From contig CM049313.1 in assembly GCA_026874595.1 (NCBI GenBank), forward strand, positions 13,639,508 through 13,703,507: a DNA stretch of 64,000 nucleotides. The letters are read 5' to 3'. Source of the DNA: Sipunculus nudus. Its lineage: Eukaryota > Annelida > Sipuncula > Golfingiida > Sipunculidae. Below are positions 33,873-51,148 of this stretch, one piece after another; within the stretch, counting starts at the first letter, position 1, and every line of letters begins with the position of its first letter. The notes under the pieces are model-generated. The model was given only the letters and a program-made list of their open reading frames with translations, was not told where the DNA came from and did not search any database. The position numbers were made by a program, and so were the translations under genes.

Positions 33873-36800
33873 TTGGCGTCTTGTGACGCGTGTGACGTCA
33901 GAGTAACTGGGTGTATGGGCAGATAGTACGTTACGAATGGTTTGTTCTACCAGCATTCGGACGTCGACTGGTCATGGTTGGATGTATTTCAGGAGTTGGG
34001 TTATACTTGATAACTTGACAATTTAAATGAAATTAAAAAATGGTCAACATCAGCAAAAAAACCTCAGTCTCAAAGGGTTAAGGCGTCAAACAAATGATAG
34101 TCTATTCATATATATCCAAATGACCCTCATTAGGGATAAATCCAATTATGTTTTTCGTTAGTAACTTTCATTATTCGATAATTAAGAGTTAATGAAAACG
34201 AGAAAGCCGGCTGGTAAATTACCCGGTTGCATGATGGCTTTTCCAGCGGACCATAAATATGTCCAGATAACTCCAGTTCAGTTCTGTCAATGTAATTATA
34301 TCTGTCAGTAGAAATCAGCTATTTGTTTACTTTCTGTATCTATTGTTATGTTTTTTTTTAATTATAATATGTTGAGGGCATGCCATATTTCATGACCAAG
34401 TCAATGAAATGGCTCTTAATTGTTGCCTCTGACAGACAAACGTTCTTTCACTGTATCGCACTGAGTGTCGGTACTGCCACCTCGCGGCAACTTATATAAC
34501 TAATTACCACTCTCTTAAGAGCTAGTACTGAGTAACGTCTATCGGTACATCGAATCATGTTTTATCTTAAACATTTTAGTAGTAAACGTAAATATATGCC
34601 AAAATCCTAGCAGGGCTATATTTGATGTTTTACAGGTATGTTCATAAAAAAACATTTTAGCTGGTGTAAAGGGTATTTTAATCGTAACATATAAAATAGG
34701 AGTGGAACCAGTTCATAGTCCTATATTAATATGACTCTCCTATCGCATGTATATGCATATTACAAATTGTATACAATACTGCAGATAATAATACAATAAT
34801 ATGCAAAATGATCTCGAACCAATCTTTGAAACTTTAGTTACATTAAGAATTCTTTGTGTATTTATAACACATTTAAGATTTAAAAAGTTAAAAATAGGTT
34901 TTTGTGTAATGACGGAGGCAGATTATTGTCTATTAACTAAGAAAGATTTACTTTTATAAATTCCGATGCCACTGAGGCCTTTCATGAGCCGAAGTCATAT
35001 GCAAAACAAACGCTGCTTGGCTGTTAAACATATATAGGAGAAGTTTATATATACATGTTCTTGCATATATACATGCAGCCAATTAGAACACACGAAGAAA
35101 GCGAGACGACATAAAAGTGTATAACCATTAAGTGATTTATGATTATATTTTTTACAACATGTAATAATGTTATTCTCGCTTTTTTTTCGGACAGTTTAGA
35201 AATAAAACATGCAGTGACTGTACACCTTCTGTAATGTATTATCGCAGAGATATTGCAGGCAGGGAGGGTAAATGGGAATGGGATCCAACGGCAGGCTAGT
35301 AATACTTGGCAGATATCAGCGTGTATATTAATTTAAGAAAGGACTGTTTGAACATATTCTGGCAGGTTTCAATTATACCAAAGCTTATTATCATGTTTTT
35401 CAAAACTTGCGATCATTATTAGACCTACGGCAGAGAGGGGGTTTATATAGTGTTATACCCCAAGCAAAGCTTTAACAAAATACAACCAATTTTTTATTGA
35501 TGAGGTGTCATTCCTCTTCATGAAAAAATAGGTTGTAGGAAATGGTCTTTCCTACATGTGTTTTGCCGTTTCCATGGTAACCACTGATATTTCTAAGGCC
35601 ATGCTTCACTTTAGAGAAAAATCCATAACTCTGTTGATATCAAACATAGAAAAAGGGAGCGGAGTACCTCTAGTAAAATGTAGGTTGTGTTTTGTTATAC
35701 CTTCGGTTGGGTTTAACCTATATCTAAGCCCCTTTTAGGAGGTTTGCCGCTAGTTTATATAGCTTGAGGAAACGAAAACACCAGGATTCACTTGTTTTTA
35801 ATATGTTTTGACATTCTTGTTCTCAGGCTTTGAGTGAGATCGGCACTAGTAAACCAGTCACTTACTCCGCTATATATACGTAGGTCATTTTATAAATATT
35901 TTAATGAATAAGCAGATAAAGATCATTATAAGGAACAAAAGGTATATAGGGTAAAAAATAGTTTTTATAGTGTCCAATAGAACATGTAGGCCTATTGCAC
36001 CTAAAACTACACATCCAGAAATCGCTCTTCAGACGTTCAAGGTAATTAGAGTAAAAAATGGGCACACTAAACATTCTTAAATCAGGTGCGTAAAAAAAAA
36101 CAAAAAAAAACACAAAAAACAGCTATACCCCAAAGCTGTGTACACATTCATGTTTTTCCGGCAACGACAATCTGGCAACGATAATGAGGCAACGGCAAAA
36201 CAAAAAAAAAAAAAACAAAAAACAAGGGACCCATGGGTCACGGCGCTCAGCTTAAGTTTGAAATTTTTGCAAATGCAAAATATTCTATTTTAATGTTTTT
36301 CATTTATATAAGCATATGAGAAGCTAAGAGGAAAGAGGAACTTCTACTTGGTTATAAAGTTCTAAATATAAAATTGCAAATTAATACTCTGACAAGACTG
36401 TCATGAAGAATAACAGTAAAAGTTTTGAGAGACTGTGATGCATATGAAAAATTTAAAGATGGACAGGCCAGTGGACAGAATGGACTAAAACCTTTATTTC
36501 ACTTTCAAGGGAATAATGCATTTAAGTTTATATATAAGCCTATTATTTAAGCATATCCACTTTTTCCATTAAAATAATCTAATTTTTTTATTTACAAGTT
36601 TTATAAATTTGTATTAAAAAACACTGAAAATATAAATTAAAATATTAGAATTCTAAGTTGCAATAATTATATATCCAGAGTGTAGCGTATATTTGGTCAT
36701 ATTATGCATACACATATATTTTTATTATCTTTAAATCACAAATGTGTGAACTGAATTTAAAAGAAAATAATGCCACAACATGGCATCTACAAGATTATTC

Positions 36801-38533
36801 CTTAAAAAGTTTTGCACATTGGAGTTTTCAGTACATGCTTAATCTTATTCACTGAAATAAAATAAAAGATTCCGTAAATTTGGTAAAATAAAAACATCTT
36901 TTTAAAAAAAGTATACATACTGTTGGTTGAATGAGGGACAAACAATATCATTATGCTAATTACAATCTAAGCTATAATTTATTACTGGAATTAATAGTCA
37001 ATTTCACACCTGGTGAAGTTTTTACTCTTCTCAAGTAAGGAATTACTTATCTGATGAACATCCACACTTTCATAGCAATAAACCACTTTGTGGACACAAT
37101 TAAATGTGCACTTTACTCATTGTAACCCTGGTGGTAAATACAAAATCTAAAATGTAGCATTGCATAGCCAAGAATAAAATGAAATACCAAAAATTATAAT
37201 ATTCACCATCTGGGGGGGGGGGGGGAGGGGGGGTGCAGGGCAGAGGGGATGCCTGCTAGTAGTGGCCAAGCTGAGCCAAGGCAAGCTGCCTGGGGTGGGT
37301 TACATAATGCAAGTGAAGGCTGTACTACTAGGTGAGCTAGATGTAAACAACACTTGACAGGGTGTATGAAAACTTGAATAAAAGCTACTTTTTTCAATCC
37401 ATTCCTTTGAAATTTCAGATTTTAAAAGATTAAATCCTTATGTATATATGCTGTGAAAATTAAATCAACAGAGCTTACAGGGACAAAACGTGCAATTGCC
37501 AAAGTTGGACAAAATTTAAGGTATTGATTTTTTATTTATGCTAATAACTTGAAAAATTTGCAAAATTCAGATCTAATTTTTGGTAAACATTTGAATCTTG
37601 ATAAAATAAAGTTATATTCCTGAAAAAAAGTCTCCAGCTTCAGCAATTCTCATCTTAGGTGAGTACATATATTTCTTGATTTTTTTAAAAAGTGTATTAT
37701 GTTTGGGCCCATAACTTTAAAAAGTTTGCAATACTGACTTCATTAGTGGCATGTGCATAGCGAATGTATAGAAAAATATGTATATTATATATTATCAAAG
37801 TCAGATCATTGGTTTTGATATTAGGCAGTCTTAAAGTGTAACAATGGGCTTTTAATGGAAAAATGAATTTTCATTAATATCTCAAAGGAATTAAGTCCTA
37901 GTGACCAAATTCTTGGCATGATAGGGGATTTTGGAGACATCTGACTGTATGCCAAGTTTAAGGAACTTAGAGCTGAAGCTCAGGAGCTGAGCTCTAGCAA
38001 ACTGCATAACACTAGCTTGATTAAACAATATGTGACATGGTGCTTGAAAACTTGAGTAAAATCTACAGTTTTTGATCAACTGGTTTCAAATTTGTCTGTT
38101 AATAGTTGAAAGGCTAACAAAAACATGCTTTGAAAATTAAATCCACAGCAGTTACAGGAAAAAAACGTGCCGTGGCCAAAGTTGGGCAAAATTTAAGGTA
38201 CCAATTTTTTATTTTTTCTAATATTTTAAAAAATTTAAAAGATTTTGATCTAATTTTGGGTTAACAATTTAATTTTGATTAATAAAAGAAATATTATTGG
38301 AAAAAAGTGCTAAGCTTTAACAAGTTTTGTGTTAAGTGATCAAATTTCTTTCCTGATTATTTACAAAATGCATTGTTTGGGTACATAGCTTTTTTAAATT
38401 ATATAATACAGACCTAATTTCTGGCATGTACATAGGAACTATATAGAAGATTATTTATGGTAAATATGAGGATAAACAGATGAGTGGTTTTGATATTAGG
38501 CAATCCTGAAGTGTGAAAATAGGTTTTTAATAA

Positions 38534-41290
38534 ACAAGTGACCCATGGGTCATGACGCTCAGCTGACTGGGAAGAGATTCGTAAAAGGAAATTTTATCAT
38601 CTGAATGGTAGTATATACCCATTCAACTGAAGCATCAAACGGAATTAACCAACAGGCCAAGACTGTGTCTGTATTTATATATCTCAAAAATATAGAAAAA
38701 ATGCATAAACTATAAAGAAATACAGATGGCTCCACCAGTCAGCAGAAACTAATAAAAACACATGGTCAATATCTATGCAAAGAATCATGGTGACCTCTGC
38801 ATTAGTTGTTTAGATACTTCAGCTTTTGCATCAAATTTTCCATTATTCTGAGGGATACTTCTGAGTCCTATAGCTTGAAGGATATAGGTATCAGAGACCC
38901 AATTTCAGGTTTCCACAGACACTTTTCATGGGCCTCCTTGTATTACAAGAATGAAGTATCTAGGTCCAGTTGTTACGATTTGTACCCTGTTGACAGATAA
39001 CAACATCTTTAAAGGTCTCAAAAAATAGAGAAAAAAATTCATAAAAATTTGAAAAACTAGATGTGTTGGAACGACACGAATGCCCCCGCCTGGGGCAAAT
39101 TAGAAACATTTGTTAAATTTTGTAAAATTTTTTAAGTTCAGGAGGTGTTGTATGGTCAAAAGTAGGTCAACAAGGGCAAAATGCAAACTCGATCTGTAAA
39201 GGGTCATTATCAAGCAACACACCAAAAATCAGGCCAGTATATGCAGGCATTGTGAAAAAAAGTCCATATGTGCATTTATCATGAAAATTTCTGTCTTTCA
39301 TGAAATTTTTTATGTTTAGGAGCCGTAAAACAATCAAAAGTAGGTCAACCAGGACGAAACGCGAACTCGATCTGTAACTGTCATTATCCGCCAACACATA
39401 AAAAATCAGGGTGGTATCTGCAGGCATTGAGGAAAAAAAGTCAGTACATATGCATTTGTTATGAAAATTTCTATTTTTCATGAAACTTTCTATGTTCAGG
39501 AGCAGTCAAATGGTCAAAAGTAGGTCAACTGGGACAAAACAAGAACTCGATCTGTAACTGGTCATTATCTGCCTACACACCAAAAATCAGGCCCGCATCT
39601 GCAGGCACTGCGAAAAAAAGTCCATACATGTGCACTTTTTTATGAAATTTTCTATGTTAGAGCACCGTCAAATGGTCAAAAGTAGGTCAACTGGGACAAA
39701 ACGTGAACTTGATCTTTAACTGGTCATTTTCTGCCCACACACCAAAAATCAGGCCAATATGTGCAGGTATGGCGAAGAAAAGTCTGTACAAGTGTATTTG
39801 TCATGAAAATTTATATTTAACATGAAATTTTCTATGTTTAGGAGCCGTAAAACAATCAAAAGTAGGTCAACTAGGACGAAACACAAACTCGATCTGTAAC
39901 TAGTCTATATCTGCCCACACACCAAAAATCAGGCCAATATCTGCAGGCATTGCGAAAAAAAGTCCGTACATGTGTATCTGTCATGAATATTTCTATTTTT
40001 CATGAAATTTTCTAAGTTAAGGAGGCGTAAAACGTTCAAAAGTAGGTCAACCGAACGAAACGCGAACTCGATCTGTAACAGGTCATTATCTGCCTACACA
40101 CAAAAAATCAGGCCAATATCTGCAGGCATTGCGAAAAAAAGTCCGTACATGTGTACATTTGTCATGAAAATTTCTATTTTTCATGAAATTTTCTAAGTTT
40201 AGGAGCCGTAAAACAGTCAAAAGTAGGTCAACTGGGACAAAACAAGAACTCGATCTGTAACTGGTCATTATCTGCCTACACACCAAAAATCAGGCCAATA
40301 TCTGCAGGCATTGCGAAAAAGAATCCGTACATGTGTATTTGTCATGAAGTTTCTATTTTTCATGAAATTTTTTAAGTTTAGGAGCCGTAAAACGGTCAAA
40401 AGTAGGTCAACCAGGACGAAACGCGAACTCGATCTGTAACTGGTCTATATCTGCCCACACACCAAAAATCAGGCCAATATCTGCAGGCATTGCGAAAAAA
40501 AGTCCATACAACTGTTTGATTTCGGAATGACAGAAGGACAGACATGGGTAAAACTATATGCCCCGGCCACTTTGTGGCGGGGGCATAAAAATTGTAAAAA
40601 TTTGAAAAAAAAACAGGTGGCGCCACCAGTCTGCAGGAACTGATGCAACACCTCTTGATCAATATGTATGCAAAAAATCATGACCATCAGTATTGTAGTT
40701 ATAGAGATGTTGCAGTTTTTTTTATCAAATTTTCCATTATTCTGGGGGGGGGGGGGGGGTAGGGAGCCCCACAGCTCAAAGGATATGGGTAACAGAGACC
40801 TTATTTCTGGTTTCATAGGTCTCTGTGTCAAGAATGAAGATTCTCGGACCAGTCTTTATTATTTGGGCCCTGTTAACAGATGTTCTTATTTTTAAAGGTC
40901 TCAAAAATAGAGAAAATAATTCGTAAGAAATTGAAAAATAAAGGTGGTGCCACCAGTCTGCAGAAACTGATGAAACATCTCATGATCAATATGTATGCCA
41001 AAAATCATGACCATACGTGATGTAGTTTATGAGATATTGAAGTTTTTGTATGAAATTTTTTACTATTCTGGGGGGTACTTTGGGGCCCCATAGCTCAAAG
41101 GATATGGGTAACAGAGACCTCATTTCTGGTTTCCAAGGAGATTTTTCATGGACCTCTCAGAATGTCATGTTACAAGTTTCTAGGTCCAGCGGTTACGATT
41201 TGGGCCAGGTTAACAGACGGGCAGACAGACAGACGGACGATGGACAAAGGGTGATCGCTATAGCTCAGATGACTTACAGTCAGCTGAGCT
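38534..41290 (-). mobile_element. Middle structured element, same family as 18441-22367
   Basis: Starts ACAAGTGACCCATGGGTCA (palindrome 38539-38552) and CATGACGCTCAGCTGACTGG; ends with the hairpin AGCTCAGATGACT...AGTCAGCTGAGCT at 41262-41290, preceded by a CAGACAGACGGACGA tandem. The body has inverted copies of the GGTCTCTGTTACCCATATCC, GGTGGCGCCACC and GGACCTAGAA blocks. It is itself split by the Pearl-like element. Confidence 0.75.
39057..40590. mobile_element. Pearl-like element with ~180 bp tandem core, innermost of the nest
   Basis: The left end has CTAGATGTGTTGGAACGACA and ATGCCCCCGCC (39080-39090). The right end has a hairpin (TGCCCCGGCCAC against GTGGCGGGGGCA) whose second arm supplies GGCGGGGGCAT (40576-40586), the perfect complement of the left motif. 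Between them are eight units marked by AGTAGGTCAA at 39161, 39339, 39519, 39681, 39861, 40041, 40222 and 40401, spacing mostly 178-181. Flank-core-flank elements of this build are known from bivalves as Pearl. AAAAATTTGAAAAA occurs on both sides (about 39043 and 40596), which may mark the insertion site. Confidence 0.75.
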
Positions 41291-41497
41291 AAAAATTGAG
41301 GTTTTTCCTTAATATCTCAAAGGAAAGAAGTCGCAAAGACCCAGATTTCGGCTTGGTAGGAGATCTTGAGGACATCTAACATTATGCCGAATTTTGGATT
41401 CCTAGGTCTTATGGTTTCAAAACGTGCCACATCTACGGACGGACGGACGGACAATGGACCGCGACTATAGCTCAGATGACTTATAGTCAGCTGAGCT

Positions 41498-43870
41498 AAA
41501 AACGGGTATATGAAAATCATTGGAGTGTAAACATGCGCACAGCACAGCAACGACAGTGCGGTATGACTTTCCAGCTCCCCCCCCTCCCCCCCCAAGTCGG
41601 TCTGTGAGCGATTATTTACCGTTGCCGGACATAATCCTACGGCGCAACTCTCATAAAATGACGTCACTGATACAATACACAGGCATCCATTGCCATTTGG
41701 GTGCCTCGAAAAGGCAAATAGCAGCTGAAGGGAAAACAAGGGAAGGTGGAGAACTATTGTCTAGACACACCATAATACCATCTAAATCACTGTTAATTTT
41801 CATAAGGTTTATGAATAAATTCCAATATGTTCCTTTCTGTCTTCGTTTTTAATTAATAAATTGGATCCAGTAAAACCAATCACTTCTTCATCTTGTTGGT
41901 ACGGTAACTTAAAAGTTGAAGGCAATATTTAGATAGGTGGATATCATTACCCTGGGGGTACTCCCTAGAATACAGAAGCTAGACTGACGACACATACAAG
42001 TGTTTTATAAGATGCCATTTCAAGGTGCACCAGTTTTAAACCACATGTTAAGCTACAGTTCCATATGTGAGGTTTGTGTGTTGAGATATTTCATATGTAC
42101 CGGCAAGGCAACATATATATTTTCTGTATGTCGCTCCAGGTACCATGTGTAAGGAATCTTAGCTTAAGTCCTAAAAATGTTTGAACACTGACCATATCGC
42201 AACCAATATCCTTGCATTTGCTTCAAAGAAACACCAAAGGAAACAATTTACATTTTTCCCCCTAAAACTTTTATTTTACACTGGATGTAACATTTTTATA
42301 CTTGTCACTTACAAAACATAAACCAGGATGATCTGTATTCTTGACACCATTTGCTCACCTGAAAGTTTTATGTACATAATAAACATGAATTTCAGGGGCT
42401 GGGGGGGGGAACAAAATTTCATCACACATTAACATTTTATAACAAAAACCCCCGTACTATATAATATCACCCTCTTTTAGATTTATTCAGTATCCATATT
42501 GTAAGAATCATAAATACTCTGCTTGCCCTGTCATCCAGTGAGTAATATGTAAACATTCATCATATAACGACACAAACTCAACAAATTTTGTCTCCTTAAC
42601 ACTCTTACATACCTCAACGTTATAGTCTCATATCATCAACATAACACTCTCATGTAACTGTATATGTTCCCCAAAAAATAGTTTAGCACACATCCATGGG
42701 CAACGGCATGTTTCTTACTTTAGGCCTACTCTCTTAGAAGTAAGACTTTTCCAGATATGGAAAATCTAGAACCGTTAGCCTGGTTATAATCGTTTTTACT
42801 ACCATGTAAAATATACGCAAGCCAAAACCTGGACAGACATCAGGAAGTCAGGAACTTCTGCAAATGGTGTGACACATGTATACGAGGTATTTTACCACAA
42901 GATGGGACCACCTATGCATGCCTTGCACTCTCCGAGATGCTCCCCGTCTCCCATCAAATTAAAGTATTTATTCCCCGATAGATGGCACCTGGCCAGAAAT
43001 GCACATCTTACATCCTCCAAGATGCTCCATATCTCATGTCAAATTATATTATAAAGGAATTTACTTGTAAGAAATGTTAATATAATGCATACTGACTTTG
43101 CCATTCTTCAGAAATTCTTTATCATCTTATCATATGATACTAAGATAGTGCTGACAAAGTTAGAGTGATAGGATAGACTGCAGGCTGGCACAGGCAGCAA
43201 AGACAGGGCTGGCTTCACAGCGTCCTTGATTTAATATATACATGTATACTCTATGTATCCCCTTAAAAAGCCCCTCAAAATAATGCTAAATCATCAATGA
43301 TAGGCTGTATACTCCCTTACATTTGCACCTTTTATTTTTTTTTGCTTTTTATTTATTGCTTGTAATAAAATAAAATTTATGACTAAATATGGGCAATTTT
43401 GTAATTAAACCCACAAAGTAACCGGCTAAATTTGACTCATCTCTTGAAGCAGATTTTAAGTTGATAAAATCATATATCCTTTACACACTTGATACTGTCA
43501 AGAAGCTTTAAAACCTCTGAAGGTAATCCAAAATTAGTGTGATAAGAATATTCATTAATACATTCATTGTAAACATAGTTATACTGCTTGAGGCAATGCA
43601 CTTTGTGCCATGGGTTCACTTCCTGTTAAAAATCTTCTCCCATGCTCATACTGCACAACTTAAACATAAGGTCTATATCCAGCCTCCTCCATTCAATGAA
43701 GGGTTCCTCTTTTATAGTTCTCATTCAAAATGTGCATAGAAACCAGGGCACTTCATGTCTAACAAAACTGTTTGATATAAGCATCTCTGAAGAGAAAGTG
43801 AATATATCCTATTCTCCTTCATAGGATACGCATGTACAAGCTGTGTAGATGAAGCATTTCTCATGACACG
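41498..43870. other. AK6 3' flank, non-coding
   Basis: No coding exon seen. Parts match 4650-5480 as listed for the duplication. A poly-C tract lies at about 41577-41592. AATAAA-type signals for AK6 lie at 43331-43357 on the minus strand. Confidence 0.6.
43331..43357 (-). terminator. Candidate AK6 poly(A) signals
   Basis: Three AATAAA hexamers on the minus strand (complements TTTATT at 43331, 43348 and 43352), about 515-540 bases after the stop. Their clustering is suggestive, but AT-richness makes chance likely. Confidence 0.35.
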
Positions 43871-49037
<5,167 letters not shown>

Positions 49038-49154
49038 CAGGGCTGTCGTGTTTGAAATTTCCAGACGACAGTACTTTGTATTACACGGTAGACTGGTACC
49101 CACACACAATAGGCCGGGGAAAGGCGGGAGAACTGTCACTCTTTAAGTTTTACT

Positions 49155-49640
49155 GTGGTCGCCGCAAGCTTGGTCATCAAACCTTTTGTCATAATCTTGA
49201 CAAGATCAAGTTAATCTTACAGAGTTTATTAAAACATTTTTAATCCACATAGAAACAATTTATTGTAAGGGAATAGACTGCATGGAAAATGTCCACACAT
49301 TTTAACTATGTATATATTTATATATATATATATATTTAGACATATAATATTAATTATGCATATTATAATATATATGTGTGTGTGTGTGTGTGTGTGGTCG
49401 CCGCAAGCTTGGTCATCGATCACACCTTTAGTCATAATCTTGACAAGATCAAGTTTATCTTACAGGGTTTTTCTTGAAATATTTTTAATCCACATATAAC
49501 AATTTACTGTAAGGGAATACCATTTATGAAAAATTCCCATATTTAACTCATTTTAACTATGCAAATATTATTTTATATATATTTTTAGACATATAATATT
49601 AATTATGCATATTATAATAAATGTATATATATATATATAT
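49155..49640. repeat. Two-copy ~240 bp tandem duplication
   Basis: TGGTCGCCGCAAGCTTGGTC recurs at about 49154 and 49394. Both are followed by CATAATCTTGACAAGATCAA, TTTTTAATCCACATA, GTAAGGGAATA and a TA-rich end with ACATATAATATTAATTATGC. Confidence 0.9.
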
Positions 49641-49827
49641 ATATTATAAAGCAGATTTTTTTCTTAGTATTGTTAATTGCATACTTTGCATGAAAAGGTA
49701 TTTAATCTTTTTAATTTACCACAGAGCAATATAATATAAGATTTAATATAATATAATTTAATGTACTTGAATTAATATATTACATCAAAGGTTAACCACT
49801 ATTATGACAATAAAATAAAATATTATG

Positions 49828-49828
<1 letters not shown>

Positions 49829-49883
<55 letters not shown>

Positions 49884-49940
49884 GTTTCAGCTTTGTAACC
49901 AAGCATGAGTTTGAATTTTATGTAAAAATTTAACTGATGC

Positions 49941-49993
<53 letters not shown>

Positions 49994-50019
49994 AGTGAGA
50001 GATCGGGGGGGGGGGGGGG
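49829..50019. repeat. TA, GA and poly-G tracts upstream of PARP16
   Basis: (TA)n about 49829-49874, (GA)n about 49942-49983, poly-G about 50005-50021. Such tracts are length-unstable and lie within 400 bases of the PARP16 start. Confidence 0.9.
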
Positions 50020-50215
50020 GGTATTCGGCTGGTCGTACTTGGCAGAGCTTGGCGATCATTGGCTTATGTTGGAAATCCCCGCAGCTGTCCTCATTCACAC
50101 GAGAGCTCTCAGTGTGTACGTAAAACAAGTGATACTGATAGTGATAATCAAAGTTTCCCCCGCCGTCACACTGTTTATTACACTTTATTAGAATGGTTAT
50201 TGTGACACTTTTCCG

Positions 50216-50425
50216 ATGACAGGAACAAGCGGAGAGGAGCAGAAGACGTTTCTGCAGCAGAGAGCCAGGGATGACGTGTTGTCGTTGGACTTTCAGTGGA
50301 GTTTGTTTATAGCGGCCCTGACGAGTTACCGCCACGACACAGTACTCAGGCCGTTCCCTCCCGCATTCACAACAGGCGAAAGTCCTACAGATGTCAGCAC
50401 GGGAGGAAAGGATTACCAGCAACTG
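50216..50425 (+). CDS. PARP16: PARP16 exon 1
   Basis: 210 bases, residues 1-70. The ATG at 50216 precedes [20 protein letters not shown]. The donor is CAACTG^GTAGCT, and KDYQQL joins KKVAEEL of exon 2. Confidence 0.88.
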
Positions 50426-51094
50426 GTAGCTCATCATATTGACGTAGATTAAGCTCATGTCCGGGAATATCGCTTGGAAGTATGCGTCGATTGGGTGTGT
50501 CACACTGGGTGGATGGTTGGAGGGGGGGGGGGGGGGGATGGGATGCAGGTTTGTCCATGTAGGCAATGTCTAGGCAGTTGACAATGGGGGGGGGGGGGGG
50601 GGGGGGATGGGATGCAGGTTTATCCATGTAGGCAATGTCTAGGCAGTTGACAATGTTGGCTGCATTGACTTGACTTTTAATTAACATTCTTAACAATTCC
50701 TGTTACATTTGAAATTTTCAATAATAATATTAATTCTAAATTTTTATTCATGATACCATCTAAAACATTGAGTGTATGAAAAGCTTAATGTTTCACTTTA
50801 ACAAGGCTGTAAGAAACATGATTCATGGTCCTTTTCTTAAAAACGGTGTGGAAATTAAAAATGTAAGTAAGTTATCAGCACAAAGGACACTGTCTTTTGC
50901 AGTGACATGATGCGATTTTTATTAATGTACCATGTTTCAGCTTCTCCTATCATCCTCTGTAACGTATTTTGCAGAAACATAATTAACAGGCAAATTCTGG
51001 CATGAACTTGGTCATCAGCAAAGAAAATATAAGCCCAATTAAATCAAACTATTCAGTCAGGCAAGATGGAAAGATGAATGTACCTTCCAGAATA

Positions 51095-51148
<54 letters not shown>

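Larger units (their letters stand above)
36223..41497 (-). mobile_element. Outer structured element, split by a nested insertion
   Basis: Begins with CAAGGGACCCATGGGTCA (the family 3' end, inverted) and GCGCTCAGC, and ends with the 5' hairpin AGCTCAG...CTGAGCT at 41469-41497 preceded by GGACGGACGGACGG. Internal units share AATATCTCAAAGGAA, GGAGACATCTGACTGTATGCC and GGTTTTGATATTAGGCA. The unit interrupted near 38533 resumes at about 41291, so 38534-41290 inserted into it. No coding potential. Confidence 0.7.
49038..50215. promoter_or_regulatory. Head-to-head AK6/PARP16 intergenic region
   Basis: 1178 bases separate the two start codons, which face away from each other, so both promoters should lie here. 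The region is AT-rich with TA, TG, GA and poly-G tracts; no TATA box or factor site can be named. A two-copy ~240 base tandem duplication occupies 49155-49640. Confidence 0.55.

Noticed and set aside
39057-40590. Regular repeats resembling a CRISPR array
   Set aside because: Units are ~180 bp, contiguous and diverged throughout, with no unique spacers; the context is eukaryotic.
49877-50566. 229-residue open frame on the minus strand
   Set aside because: It is the reverse complement of PARP16 exon 1 and flanking GA and poly-G tracts; it has no family features.
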